DNA of 64,000 nucleotides, from the NCBI GenBank assembly GCA_964247755.1, contig CAXTVX010000006.1, positions 34,636 to 98,635 of the forward strand. Direction: 5' to 3'. This stretch comes from Lichenicola sp964247755 (lineage in GTDB: Bacteria > Pseudomonadota > Alphaproteobacteria > Acetobacterales > Acetobacteraceae). The position numbers and the translations under genes are program-made. The notes beneath the pieces are model-generated. The model was not told the origin of the DNA. It worked only from the letters and a program-made list of their open reading frames with translations, and did not search any database. The number at the start of each line of letters is the position of its first letter. Position 1 is the stretch's first letter. Positions 33,583 through 43,069 of this stretch are shown here, piece by piece.

Positions 33583-35775
33583 TTGTCTCGAATCATTAGA
33601 AAGCACGCTGCACGGGCAGGCCTCGGCGCCGCGCTGCTCGCCTGCACCATGTCGGCGGCGGTGTCCGCCCCGCCCGCGACGCTGGCCGGCAACGTCGCCG
33701 GCTGGGTCCAGTCCGCGATCGAGACCGGCACCGCGCCGGACGACCAGGCGGTGTCGATCGTCGTGCACATGGCGCTGAAGGACAAGGCCGGGCTGGCGGG
33801 CCTGGTCGCCTCGGTGTCCACGCCGGGCAGCGTCCAGTACGGCCACTACCTGAGCGCCGCCGACTTCCAGGCCCGTTACGCGCCCGACGCGTCCGACGTC
33901 GCCGCGGTGCGGGACATGCTGGCCGAGGCCGGAATGGCGCACGTGACGGTCGGGCCGCTCGGCGCCTACGTGTCGGCGACGGCCACGGTCGGCCAGTTGC
34001 GCACCGCGTTCGCGGTCAGCCAGAAGCTGTACCGCTACGGCAGCACCACCCTGCGCGCCAACAAGGAGGCGCCGCGCGTGCCGGCCGCGCTGGCCGCCAA
34101 GATCCTGTTCATCGAGGGCCTCGACGACACCACCTTCCTCAAGCGGCCGCAGCACATCTCGGTCACCGCCGGCACCCTGACGGCGCCCACCGCCCGGTCG
34201 TTGGCGCTGTCGTCGGCCGCGAGCCCCGCGGTGCTGGCGCCGCCGGTGGCGTCCAACACGCCGTCGCCCTATTGCAGCACCTATTTCGGCGACGCCAACG
34301 CCACGCTGAGCACCCAGCCGGCGCCTTATGGCAAGACGCTGCCCTGGCTGTCCTGCGGCTATACCCCGCAGCAGATCCAGTCCGCCTACGGGCTCAACCC
34401 GTTCAACATCGGCCTCGATGGGCGTGGCGTGACGGTGGCCATCCTTGATGCCTACGCCTCGCCCACCCTGCAGTCGGACGGCAACCACTACGCCACCCGC
34501 CACCACCTGCCGGCGCTGACCTCTGCCAACTTCTCGGAAGTCATCCCGGCCGGCATCTACGACGTGTCCGCCAGCGAGGCCTGCGGCCCGTACGGCTGGT
34601 GGACCGAGGAGTCGCTCGACGTCGCGGCGGTGCACGGCTCGGCGCCGGGTGCGAAGATCGTCTATGTCGGCGCGCGCGACTGCGGCAGCTCGCTGACCAC
34701 CGCGCTGCTCGACACCATCTACGACCACCGCGCCGACATCATCACCAACAGCTACGGCAACAACGGCGAGGACGTGTCGCCGGCCGACGTCGCCACCGAG
34801 GACCAAGCCTTCATGGCGGCGGCGGCGCAGGGCATCACCGTGCTGTTCTCGTCTGGCGACGATGGCGACCTGTCGCAGGACAACGGCGTCGCCACCGGGT
34901 CGTGGGAAGCCACCAGCGCTTACGTCACCGGCGTCGGCGGCACCTCGCTGTTGCTCACCAACAGCCGCGGCGCCAAGACCGAATATGGCTGGGGCACCTA
35001 TCGCGACTTCCTGGCCAACGCGACGGTGAACAGCGCCACCTCGATCACCACCAGCGGCCTGACCACTACCACGGTGGACGGCAGCACCTTCCCGGCGTTC
35101 AGCTTCTATTCCGGCAGCGGCGGCGGCATCAGCCTGCTCGAGGCGCAGCCCGAGTACCAGGCGGCGGTGGTGCCGGCGGCGCTGGCGACCACGCTGAACG
35201 AGGCGAGCGGCGAGTCGGTGCCGCTGACGCCGCACCGCGTCAGCCCCGACATCTCAGCCGACGCCGATCCCTATACCGGCTACCTGTATGGCGAGACCTA
35301 TACCATCGCGAACGACGGCCACAGCGACATCGGCTGCACGCCGGAAAGTGCGACCACAGAGTACTGCGAGATCGACGAGGGCGGCACCAGCCTCGCCTCG
35401 CCGCTGACCGCCGGCGTGATGGCGACCGTGAACGAGGTTCACGGATTGCTGGGCCGGCCGTTCGTCGGCTTCGCCAACCCGTGGCTGTACAGCCACCGCA
35501 TCGGCCAGACCGCCAACAGCGCCGGCATCAACCAGGTCAAGCCGCCGGCCACGCCGACTGCGGTGCTGCGCGGCTACGTCACCGACCCGAACGAGGTCCG
35601 TGTGGTGACGATCAACTCGGTGCCGGACCTGATCATCACCGCACCCTTCGCGCTGCAGGTCTGCTCCACCGCGATCTGCGAAGGCATCGACGACGTGTTC
35701 AACTACACCACCCCCGGCTACAACGACGTCACCGGATTGGGGGTGCCATTCGTTCCGCTGCTGGCGCTGCAGTAG
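33583..35775 (+). CDS. Secreted S53 family (sedolisin/pseudomonalisin) acid peptidase precursor
   Basis: 730 residues from TTG 33583 with GGAGAA seven bases upstream. A signal peptide (AGLGAALLACTMSAAVSA) precedes a propeptide of the S53 activation type (VQYGHYLSAADFQARYAPD). The catalytic domain has E342 and D346 in WTEESLDVAAVHG, D426 in FSSGDDGD, and S603 in GGTSLASPL, the Ser-Glu-Asp set plus the oxyanion Asp. A Ca site of the DI..Y type may lie near the C-terminus (IDDVFNYTTPGYNDVTG). These enzymes digest protein outside the cell at low pH and mature by self-cleavage. It has its own AT-rich leader and a strong terminator. Confidence 0.94.
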   Translation: MSRIIRKHAARAGLGAALLACTMSAAVSAPPATLAGNVAGWVQSAIETGTAPDDQAVSIVVHMALKDKAGLAGLVASVSTPGSVQYGHYLSAADFQARYAPDASDVAAVRDMLAEAGMAHVTVGPLGAYVSATATVGQLRTAFAVSQKLYRYGSTTLRANKEAPRVPAALAAKILFIEGLDDTTFLKRPQHISVTAGTLTAPTARSLALSSAASPAVLAPPVASNTPSPYCSTYFGDANATLSTQPAPYGKTLPWLSCGYTPQQIQSAYGLNPFNIGLDGRGVTVAILDAYASPTLQSDGNHYATRHHLPALTSANFSEVIPAGIYDVSASEACGPYGWWTEESLDVAAVHGSAPGAKIVYVGARDCGSSLTTALLDTIYDHRADIITNSYGNNGEDVSPADVATEDQAFMAAAAQGITVLFSSGDDGDLSQDNGVATGSWEATSAYVTGVGGTSLLLTNSRGAKTEYGWGTYRDFLANATVNSATSITTSGLTTTTVDGSTFPAFSFYSGSGGGISLLEAQPEYQAAVVPAALATTLNEASGESVPLTPHRVSPDISADADPYTGYLYGETYTIANDGHSDIGCTPESATTEYCEIDEGGTSLASPLTAGVMATVNEVHGLLGRPFVGFANPWLYSHRIGQTANSAGINQVKPPATPTAVLRGYVTDPNEVRVVTINSVPDLIITAPFALQVCSTAICEGIDDVFNYTTPGYNDVTGLGVPFVPLLALQ

Positions 35776-35792
35776 GCCCTGCCGGGCGATAT

Positions 35793-35824
35793 GGCGGCGG
35801 AGCGATGCTCCGCCGCCTAGTTTT
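35793..35824. terminator. Strong intrinsic terminator between convergent genes
   Basis: GGCGGCGGAGC (35793-35803) and GCTCCGCCGCC (35807-35817) form a perfect 11-base-pair stem with a GAT loop, followed by TAGTTTT on the plus strand. It ends the S53 gene. Its right arm touches the stop codon (35817-35819) of the convergent LysE-type gene, so it may also act for that gene, though no T-run is seen on that side. Confidence 0.8.
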
Positions 35825-36437
35825 GCCGGACGCCCGCTGCCAGGCCAGCGGCGATGAGGACGCCTCCACTCGCTCGCTTCGCCCACCGTCCGGCAGAGCG
35901 ACGCGTCGTCAGCTGCGAAGCCTTCACCGCACCGAGGGCGTAGAGCGTGTCGGTGAAGCCGACGACCGCGCCGAAGGTCAGCACCAGGATCACGGCCTGC
36001 TCGGCGTAGTTGCCGCCCGGGCTGATGAACTGCGGCGCGAAGGCGATGAAGAACACGATGGTCTTGGGGTGGAAGACGCCGACGGCGATGTTGCCGGCGA
36101 ACGCGGCCCGCGGTGAGACCGCCCTCCGGGGAAGCGCGTCAACCGGCTCGTTCCTGGCCTCCACGATCGCCGCCAGGCCCAGACCGATCAGGTAGAGCGC
36201 TCCGAGCCATTTCAGCGTGGTGAAGGCCAGCGCCGACCCGGCAAGCAGCGTATCGACTCCTGCCAGGGATAGGCTCATCGCCATGATGTTGCCGGCTGCC
36301 ATGCCGGCTACCGAGGCCAGGGCCGTCCTGCGGCCCGAACCGATCGCGTAGCCGACGATGCTCATCACCCCGGGGCCCGGAACCAGCCCCATGAGCAGGG
36401 AAGCCAATGCGAAACCCATCCAGAGATGCGTGTCCAT
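35817..36437 (-). CDS. LysE/RhtB family amino-acid exporter
   Basis: 206 residues, the usual length. Six hydrophobic helices are seen, with the family motif LLMGLVPGPGVMSIVGYAIGSGRR at the N-terminus and FHPKTIVFFIAFAPQFI in the middle. Exports amino acids or derivatives using the proton gradient. Start ATG 36437. Codon use is like the genome core, while the region upstream of its start is decayed. Confidence 0.9.
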   Translation of the reverse strand: MDTHLWMGFALASLLMGLVPGPGVMSIVGYAIGSGRRTALASVAGMAAGNIMAMSLSLAGVDTLLAGSALAFTTLKWLGALYLIGLGLAAIVEARNEPVDALPRRAVSPRAAFAGNIAVGVFHPKTIVFFIAFAPQFISPGGNYAEQAVILVLTFGAVVGFTDTLYALGAVKASQLTTRRSAGRWAKRASGGVLIAAGLAAGVRQN

Positions 36438-36539
36438 CCTGTCCCCATGACCATCTGGCCAGCCTCAGTGCGGAACGAACGGCGTTTCGGCTGATCCCGT
36501 GTCCACGACCTGTCCGTGTGGGCCAGCCATGGCTGCGCG

Positions 36540-36785
36540 GAGGTACCGATCAGGTCCGAACCATGAACCGGCGACCAGTGGCCGGCAATGATGTACCTGA
36601 TCCTGGGATACCGGTTTTCGAGCCTGTGCAGCGTCCGGGCCGATCCGCCCGGGCGAGGTTGCTGCTGACCCGTTCCTTCAGGATGTTCCCGGCATGCGGC
36701 ACATCTTGGTTCGGGAAATAGACGAAGGCGAGGTCGCCGACACGGGCGAGATCCGCGTCACATTCTTCACGGCGGCGTTTGTTCC
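36540..36785 (-). pseudogene. Fragment of a metallo-beta-lactamase-fold hydrolase
   Basis: Three frames together give VKNVTRIS, then RVGDLAFVYFPNQDV and HAGNILKERVSSNL, then LENRYPRIRYIIAGH and GHWSPVHGSDLI. This order (strand, YFP turn, loop, IIAGHW with a metal-binding His) matches the C-terminal half of MBL-fold proteins. At least two frameshifts separate the pieces, and the N-terminal HxHxDH half is not found. Dead gene; original substrate unknown. Confidence 0.55.
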
Positions 36786-37331
36786 CCTGTCATGCATTAT
36801 CCCGTCGCCGCTGTGCCTCGCTTGGCTGCGCGCTTCTCGCGTCGCCTGATCGATCCGGGCGAGGAACTTGGACACGGCTGGGCTTGTCTCGGCATATCGT
36901 GCCACCCACCGCTACATCTTCAGTGCCACCTTCGGGAACTGGCGTGTTGGCCAAGGCGGAAACGGCAGATGAAGCCCGTAGTCGTGAGCGCGATCCCGTC
37001 CGACCGGCAGGTGGTGCTCGTGGACACGGCGCGTCCACCCTTGCCTGCAGCTTGGCTGCGCGCATCAGGTCGCCGCGCGCCTGCGTCGACGCTGCCGCCT
37101 GGCGTGGCTCCTGCTCCTGGAAGGTGGCAGGCGTGTCATCACTCATCACCCAGCCCGCGCGGCTTGATGCCGGCCACCGTGCAGAGCGGGGAGGACATTG
37201 ACGCTACGGTGTCTGCCTTGCCTGCTCGACCGCGGCGACCACGGCCTGCGCGGCAAGGTCCAAGCGCGCTGCATGGCCCGGTACCTCGCGAAGAACGCGT
37301 TTCCGTACGGCCCTGCTTGTCGGTACGCTTC

Positions 37332-37780
37332 ATGTCCTTCGGGAACGGCGCCACCATCCGCGTCGTCTCCCCGTCGGTGCAGAAGGAGGGGATGCCGGTG
37401 TCCACCGGGACGACGCGGGCGATGGCGCCTGGGTTCTGGTTGATGAAGGAAAGTGCCACTTCGCCACCGGACGCGTGTCCTCGTCGCTGCCGCCGAAGCC
37501 GGCGCGGTCGAAGGTGATCAAGTCCGCGCCGGTATCGCGGTGGATGGTGCCGAGCAGCGGATCCCAAGCTGACCCGTCCATACCGCTGCCGGCCTCGAAC
37601 ACCACCGGCGGCCGGCGATGATGTGGAACGCGACATGGCGGCCACCGACGTCGATCAGCAATGTCTGGGCAGCCGGGGATAGTGCGGTAACGGCTGGTGA
37701 GGATGCAGGTGGGGCAGTTGCGGCGAGGGAGCTCGCAGCAAACCGACCAGCGTCGTCGCGATCAGGATGCGCTTCTGCAT
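37332..37780 (-). pseudogene. Remnant of an exported alpha/beta-hydrolase
   Basis: ATG 37780 opens a signal-like MQKRILIATTLVGLL. Changing frame gives AAQTLLIDVGGRHVAFHIIAG, then VFEAGSGMDGSAWDPLLG and FDRAGFGGSDED, then GHASGGEVALSFINQNPGA and VVPVDTGIPSF. This is the order of an alpha/beta-hydrolase: oxyanion region, GxGxSD, and the nucleophile elbow GHASGG. About 40 residues expected between GSDED and GHASGG are missing, and three frame changes are needed. No function can remain. Confidence 0.68.
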
Positions 37781-38230
37781 CCAGTGCACCCTGCCCGTCG
37801 CTACGTAGGCGAATGCTGCGGATTTGTCGTCCAGTTGCAACCGGACGAGATGGCACTCCTGGCCGCGAAGCACTTCCTGCCCAGGTCATCGGCGATTGTC
37901 AGCATACTGTCACCCCCAGGACAGCAGAAACAGGCGCTACGACTCGGCCTGCATAGTCGTCAGGGAGATGCACGACGCGAGGAAATCGGTGTCGGAGTGA
38001 GGGGTATCCAGGTTGCGGACGCCCTCGGCACTGGTTGAGGGTATCCGGTGCGACGCCAGCCGTTAGCGTCGCCTTCAGCATTCGGCGGTATCGAGTGCCT
38101 GCGTCTTGCTGGCGCGTGCCGGCGGCCACACCTGTTTCCGGGGAAGCACGGTGTGGCCGTTGCACTACGAGCATCTCCGATACCCGCTCCCGTTCAGCAC
38201 GGTGCCCTTTCAGGGTCGAGCACGCTGCCA

Positions 38231-38713
38231 TCAGCCTTTGCTCGCTTGTTGGCCGATCCCTTCGGCAAGATTTGGAACATCGCGTAATTCGTCGTCTATC
38301 TGTTGACTGACCACAAGTCCTTCAACGATGACGATTATAGCCGCCACGATAACAAGAGCGAAGCCCGCGATGGCTGCTATCGTCCCACTTATCGTTACGA
38401 TGGCAATCTTTGGTGCGATCGCGTCCAAAGCGCCAAAAAGCAGGGAGCTGATGAGGAGAATGGCAGCCACCAGACCAATCAAGGTGGCCCACGCCATCAA
38501 CTTGCACCGACGCCTGTAGAGAAGCACTTGTCGTTTCAGGTTACTCTCTCGATTGCCTTCATGCTCTGCCGAACGATAATCTCCAACGGCGTCCCGATAT
38601 CTGGTGACGGCACCATCGTAACGCTGCTGCAGAAACCCCATGAATATCCACGCCGCGAAGATGATGGACGCGTTGGGACCGATCGCTTTGAGAACGCTCG
38701 CAAGTTGACCCAT
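38231..38713 (-). CDS. DUF2721-like small membrane protein, AT-richer than its surroundings
   Basis: 160 residues. TM1 at about 14-28 (ASIIFAAWIFMGFL), then a charged helix containing ESNLKRQVLLYRRRCKLM, then TM2 (76-95) and TM3 (104-134). The TM, basic RR helix, two-TM layout is that of DUF2721 proteins; another member lies at 57321-57812. Base composition is close to 50% GC, far below the window mean, so recent acquisition is likely. It is bordered by decayed sequence on both sides. Confidence 0.68.
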   Translation of the reverse strand: MGQLASVLKAIGPNASIIFAAWIFMGFLQQRYDGAVTRYRDAVGDYRSAEHEGNRESNLKRQVLLYRRRCKLMAWATLIGLVAAILLISSLLFGALDAIAPKIAIVTISGTIAAIAGFALVIVAAIIVIVEGLVVSQQIDDELRDVPNLAEGIGQQASKG

Positions 38714-39054
38714 TATACACCCACGATGTACAAACTTTGAATAGGTCGCCGATTATGAAGCCCATGTGCCTCCTGATCCAAGCCGTCGGAAGGTTCAATT
38801 TGACGGCAGTGCGTGTCGCCTCTGTCGACCGGCGTCGACCGGAGGTGCAGCACCAGCGGCAGGACGGGCTCGGGCACGTCCGCAACGTGCGCGCTCACGT
38901 CGACTCTCGCTCGATGTCGTCCAGGATGGAGTGGATCAGCGCCCAGTGCCGACATCTGCCCGGCGATCGCCTAGGTTCTGCCGAGGCACCCCCACCCTGG
39001 ACGTGAGGTCAGCACGCGAAGCCGCCAGGCTGCGCGCTGCCCGTTCCGATCAGG
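38714..39054. other. 341-base stretch with nothing recognised
   Basis: Between the DUF2721-like gene and the transposase remnant. An ATTATA string (TATAAT on the minus strand, 38712-38717) overlaps the DUF2721-like start and so is unlikely to be its -10 element. No gene, repeat or RNA feature was identified. Confidence 0.4.
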
Positions 39055-39705
39055 TCACAGGCGCTCGTAGTCACCTGCCAGCCTGCGGCAGCAAGTCCTC
39101 CAGGTGAACGCCACGACCCTCGGGCGCGGCGACGAGACGAAGCCGCGCTCGTCATCTGCCAGCCTGATCACCTCCAGCCGGACGCCCGTGCGCCTGTGCC
39201 GCGTCCGCCGCCTGTTCGCCGGAGTAGCCCTGGTCCACGTGGGCCAGTGTGACGCTGTCGCCAGTCGTATCCTGCACGGCCGCGGCTGGGACGCCGACCG
39301 TTGCCCGGTCGTTCTCGTTGGCAGGCGTCACGTGAAGGGCCAGCAGGTGGCCGAGCGTATCGATCGCCATGTGCAGCCTGCTGCCGCGCACGCGCTTGTG
39401 TTCGTCCCACGCTCCACGCCCGCCATTCTCGGCGTGGAGCATGAAAGGCGGCGGCCGAGCACGGCCGCACTTGGCTCCTCCGCACGGCCTTCAGCCAGCG
39501 GCTGGCCCGGTCACACACGGCCTGACGTGTCAGGCCACGCCGTAGCGCACCAGGTAATGCAGACCGTTGAACACCTTGCGTGAGGGGTGTTCCCGTTGTC
39601 TGGCAGTTCGAGGCAGCAGCGTCAGGTCGGGACGCAACAAGCGCCTTGATCAGCTCTGCTGCTCAAGCGTCGTCAGACACGTCGGACGGATACGGCTTGT
39701 GGGCA
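39055..39705 (-). mobile_element. Degenerate IS5-family transposase remnant
   Basis: Read on the minus strand across several frames: KPYPSDVSDD, REHPSRKVFNGLHYLVRYGVA, CDRASRWLKAV, then the longest open part SRLHMAIDTLGHLLALHVTPA with NENDRATVG and LAHVDQGYSGEQAAD, then GVRLEVIRLADDERGFV, and CCRRLAGDYERL. This is the complete order of an IS5-type DDE transposase, with the VDTLGH catalytic Asp and DQGY. At least four frameshifts or stops and small deletions make it dead. No terminal inverted repeats were identified. Confidence 0.8.
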
Positions 39706-39758
39706 GTCGTGGCCCCATGGAAACCGGGGATCCCATTGTTCCTGCTTCACGACAGCGT

Positions 39759-42332
39759 CTAGGCACCCAGCTCGGGTGCCGCATCCTCCGTCGCCGCGAT
39801 CGCCGTTGCCGACTGTTCACCGACCGCCGCCAACAGCAGCACGTGTTCCGGCTCACCCATCCGTGCCCGGCGCAGGCGCTCGATGTTGGTCCGGACGACC
39901 GGATGCTCGTCGGCCAGGCGGCGGAACTCGCGCGCGCTGATCGCCAGAAGGTGGCCGAAGCCCAGCGAACGCACCGACACGCCCATTCGGCCCGTGCCCA
40001 GCAGGTCCTCGGCGCCCAGCACCGAGCCGGGGCCGTAGCGGATGTCGTGCTCGGCGACGTGGCTTTCGAACTGGCCGGCGCTGACGAAGTAGACCGTGCG
40101 CACGTGGCGGCCACGCTTCAGCACCCGCTCGCCCGGAGCGGTGAAGTGGATCGCCAGCGTCATCGCCAGGTCGTGCAGCACCGCTTCCGGCACGCCGTCC
40201 AGCGCCGGCACCGCCTTGATCCGGCTCTCGATGCCGCTCTTGAGGTTGAAGCGCAGGCGCCGCTCCAGCCGGTGCCGACGCAGCTCCACGCCACGATGCA
40301 GCTCGGCGTGCAGCTCCTCGCTGATCAGGCTCTCGCCCAGCAGCTCGTCGTACTGCTCGCCCTCCAGCCGCAGCGCGACCTGGCGCAGCATCCGGCTTTC
40401 CAGCGCCTCGGTGTAGCCCTGGTAGTGCAGGCGCATGGTGCCGATCGCCTCCTCCAGCAGCCTGCGCTGGCGTTCCAGCACCTCGGACACGATGTCGGCC
40501 AGGCGCACGCCGAGCGTCGGCTCCACACGGCGGCGCATGTAGCGGGTCAGCGACAGCGCCACGAGATGCGCGATCATCAGCATCTCGAACCGCTCCATCA
40601 TGCAGTACATCAGCGGCGCATCGAGGCGCAGCCGGTGGTGCACGGTCTGCGCCATCCGGAACCGCCAGCTCGGGCTCAGCCGGCGGCGCACGGCGCGGAC
40701 GTAGCCGAACCGGCCTTCCGCCCGGGCGCCGTCGATCATCGCTTCCGCGCTGCGGAGCAGCTGCTCCATCACGCGGCGCGAGATGCCGCGTATGCGGAAC
40801 AGGTCGAGCAGGATGGAGCGCTCGTGGTTGGCGATGGTGATCAGCGCCAGCGTCACCCGCTGCCGTTCGCCGAGCGCGGTGTCGAAGGTGTTGGCCGCCT
40901 GCTCCTCGGCGATCCGGCGCTCCAGCCCCTCCATCACATGCCGGGTGGCATGGGACGGGAAGCCGAACTCGCCGGCGATGCGCCGGGTGCGGTCGCGCAC
41001 CTCGCCCAGCCCGATCTCCAGCACCTGGTGGCGCTGCGCTTGGTCGATCGGCGAGAGCTGGTCGAGGTGCAGCGCCACCACCAGGAAGCGCAGCGTCCCG
41101 CCGTTCAGGAACAGGGTGAACAGCACGAAGCCGGTGGCGACGATGCCGACGAACCTGGCCACCGGCGGGGACACGTGCGGGTTCTCCGTCACCGCCAATG
41201 CCAGCGCCAGGGTGATGGCGCCGCGCAGCCCGCCCCACACCATGGTCGCCTTGAACCGGGTCGGCACTGGCGGCGACAGCCGGGTGGCGGCCAGGATCGG
41301 CAGCAGCCCGAAGATCACGGCGGCGCGGGCGGTCATGCCGGCCGCGACGGTGATCCCGATCAGCACGAGGTCCCAGCGCGTCATGCCGACCAGCAGGCGC
41401 GGCACCAGCATGGAGGCCAGCAGGAACACGAGCGAGCCGGCGCAGAACACCAGCTGCTCCCAGAGCTGCTCGCCGAAGCGCCAGGTCTGCGGGCGCAGGG
41501 TGGAGGGGCCATACGCCGAGAAGGTCAGCCCGGCGGCGGCGGTGGCGACCACGCCGGAGAAGCCGAACACGCGGTCGCAGACGATGTAGGCGACGTAGGG
41601 CAGCGCCAGGGTCAGCGTGACCTCGCCCGCCGGGGTGCCGCCGATGACGGCGATGGTGGCGAGCGTCAGCCGGCCCAGCACCACGCCCACCGCCACCGCG
41701 CCTGCGAACGAGACCGCGAAGTCGAGGGCCGCGTGGCCGACGGAAATGTGCGCGTGGCTGGTCAGGGCCGGCAGCAGGATGCCGAAGATGGAGATCGCGG
41801 CCGCGTCGTTCAGCAGCGCCTCGCCCTCGACCAGGCGGGTGAGCCGGGTGGCGGCGCCGATCTCGCGGAAGATGGCGGCGACCGCACTCGGGTCGGTGTT
41901 GGCGACGATGGCGCCGAGCGTGAGGCAGACCACCAGCGGCTGGCCTGCCACCGGATACAGCGCGAAGCCGATCGCGGCCGTGCTGGCCACCACCGCCACC
42001 ACCGCCAGTAGCAGCACGGTGGCGGCCTCGTGCGCCAGGCGGCGGACGTCGATCGCGAGCGCGCCCTGGAACACCAGGATCGGCAGGAAGATCAGCAGGA
42101 ACGCCTCGCTGTCGACCGGGAAGTCGAGCAGCGTGCGGGCGGCGCCGTTGAACGCGTCGATCGCCGGCGAGCGCAGCAGGAGGTCGGCGGCGCCCCCGAG
42201 CAGGATGCCTGCCAGCGCCAGCAGCACCGTTTCCGGCAGCTGCAGGCGACGGGCGATCGGCTGCACCGCGGTTCCCAGCACCAGGAGCAGGGCGATTGCA
42301 AGCAGCACCGCCGGCAGTCCCGCAACCATCAT
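39759..42332 (-). CDS. Cation/proton antiporter (CPA1, NhaP-like) with C-terminal cyclic-nucleotide-binding-like domain
   Basis: 857 residues. Residues 1-430 form the antiporter with about twelve helices, including VANTDPSAVAAI (143-154) and EGEALLNDAAAISIFG (169-184), the ion-binding motifs of NhaP/NHE exchangers. A long helical cytoplasmic region follows. At about 712-820 there is a cNMP-binding fold (TAPGERVLKRGRHVRTVYFV, then RYGPGSVLGAEDLLGTG). The arrangement resembles sperm-type NHE exchangers. It would exchange Na+ or K+ for H+, possibly gated by a nucleotide. ATG 42332 is directly followed by a second ATG. Confidence 0.9.
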   Translation of the reverse strand: MMVAGLPAVLLAIALLLVLGTAVQPIARRLQLPETVLLALAGILLGGAADLLLRSPAIDAFNGAARTLLDFPVDSEAFLLIFLPILVFQGALAIDVRRLAHEAATVLLLAVVAVVASTAAIGFALYPVAGQPLVVCLTLGAIVANTDPSAVAAIFREIGAATRLTRLVEGEALLNDAAAISIFGILLPALTSHAHISVGHAALDFAVSFAGAVAVGVVLGRLTLATIAVIGGTPAGEVTLTLALPYVAYIVCDRVFGFSGVVATAAAGLTFSAYGPSTLRPQTWRFGEQLWEQLVFCAGSLVFLLASMLVPRLLVGMTRWDLVLIGITVAAGMTARAAVIFGLLPILAATRLSPPVPTRFKATMVWGGLRGAITLALALAVTENPHVSPPVARFVGIVATGFVLFTLFLNGGTLRFLVVALHLDQLSPIDQAQRHQVLEIGLGEVRDRTRRIAGEFGFPSHATRHVMEGLERRIAEEQAANTFDTALGERQRVTLALITIANHERSILLDLFRIRGISRRVMEQLLRSAEAMIDGARAEGRFGYVRAVRRRLSPSWRFRMAQTVHHRLRLDAPLMYCMMERFEMLMIAHLVALSLTRYMRRRVEPTLGVRLADIVSEVLERQRRLLEEAIGTMRLHYQGYTEALESRMLRQVALRLEGEQYDELLGESLISEELHAELHRGVELRRHRLERRLRFNLKSGIESRIKAVPALDGVPEAVLHDLAMTLAIHFTAPGERVLKRGRHVRTVYFVSAGQFESHVAEHDIRYGPGSVLGAEDLLGTGRMGVSVRSLGFGHLLAISAREFRRLADEHPVVRTNIERLRRARMGEPEHVLLLAAVGEQSATAIAATEDAAPELGA

Positions 42333-42439
42333 GCGCCTGCCGCCTCCGCCCCGGGGTTCCCAATCATTCTGCCATGTCCATGCGTCGATTGCATGACATC
42401 ACGACGTGGATGCGCCGACGGCGCAGCCGGGTCGGTCGG

Positions 42440-43069
42440 TCAGCGACGCTCCGGACCCGCCTCCGCGCGATCGGTCGCCTCGATCCAGGCGCGTGCCCGC
42501 GCGTCCGGGTCCGGGTCCGCCACCACGTCGGACACCACGGCCACCGCGTCGGCGCCGGCCCGGAGGCAGGACGGCGCACGGTCTAGGGTGATGCCGCCGA
42601 TCGCCACCAGCGGGACGGCACCGAGGCGGCGCTTCCAGTCGCCGATCCGCTCCAGCCCCTGCGGCGCCCACGGCATCTGCTTCAGCGTGGTCGGCCAGAT
42701 CGGGCCCAGCGCCACGTAGTCCGGCGCCACCGACAGGGCACGATCGAACTCGGCGTCGGAGTGGGTGCTGACCCCGAGCCTGATCCCGGCGCGCCGGATC
42801 GCGGGCAAGTCGGCGCCGTCGAGATCCTCCTGGCCGAGATGGAGGAAGCCGATCCCCTCGTCGATCGCCGCCTGCCAGTGGTCGTTGAGCACCAGGCAGG
42901 CGCCGTGGCGGTCGCACGCCGCCTTCGCCGCACGGATCCCGTCGCGCAGCGCCGGGTCGTCGGGCGACTTGTTCCGGAGCTGGACCAGACGCGCGCCGGC
43001 CTCCGCCATGCGACGCACCCAGTCGGCGCTGTCGACGACGGGATAGAAGCGGCCGGCCAAGGCCTGCAT
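42440..43069 (-). CDS. thiE: Thiamine-phosphate synthase
   Basis: 209 residues, TIM-barrel enzyme joining HMP-diphosphate with thiazole phosphate. GARLVQLRNKSPDDPALR, ACLVLNDHWQAAID, FLHLGQEDLDGAD, GVSTHSDAEFDRAL, YVALGPIWPTTLK and PLVAIGGITLDRAP are the expected strands and phosphate loops. ATG 43069 overlaps the thiG stop as TGATG. Last in the thi operon. Confidence 0.94.
   Translation of the reverse strand: MQALAGRFYPVVDSADWVRRMAEAGARLVQLRNKSPDDPALRDGIRAAKAACDRHGACLVLNDHWQAAIDEGIGFLHLGQEDLDGADLPAIRRAGIRLGVSTHSDAEFDRALSVAPDYVALGPIWPTTLKQMPWAPQGLERIGDWKRRLGAVPLVAIGGITLDRAPSCLRAGADAVAVVSDVVADPDPDARARAWIEATDRAEAGPERR

Larger units (their letters stand above)
36438..38230. other. Decayed accessory stretch without an intact gene
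   Basis: About 1.8 kb with only short, mutually contradictory reading frames. Two remnants can be recognised on the minus strand (listed separately at 36540-36785 and 37332-37780). The parts at 36790-37300 and 37800-38230 show scraps of plausible protein (for example SKFLARIDQATREAR) but no frame of useful length, start or family. The whole looks like genes eroded by small insertions and deletions. Confidence 0.6.

Noticed and set aside
38712..38717. -10 promoter box TATAAT for the DUF2721-like gene
   Set aside because: It overlaps the start codon itself and lacks a -35 at proper spacing, so transcription from it would miss the ATG.
39567..42011. Plus-strand open frame of 814 codons opposite the antiporter
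   Set aside because: Shadow frame rich in His, Gln and Arg; the minus strand has clear antiporter and cNMP motifs.
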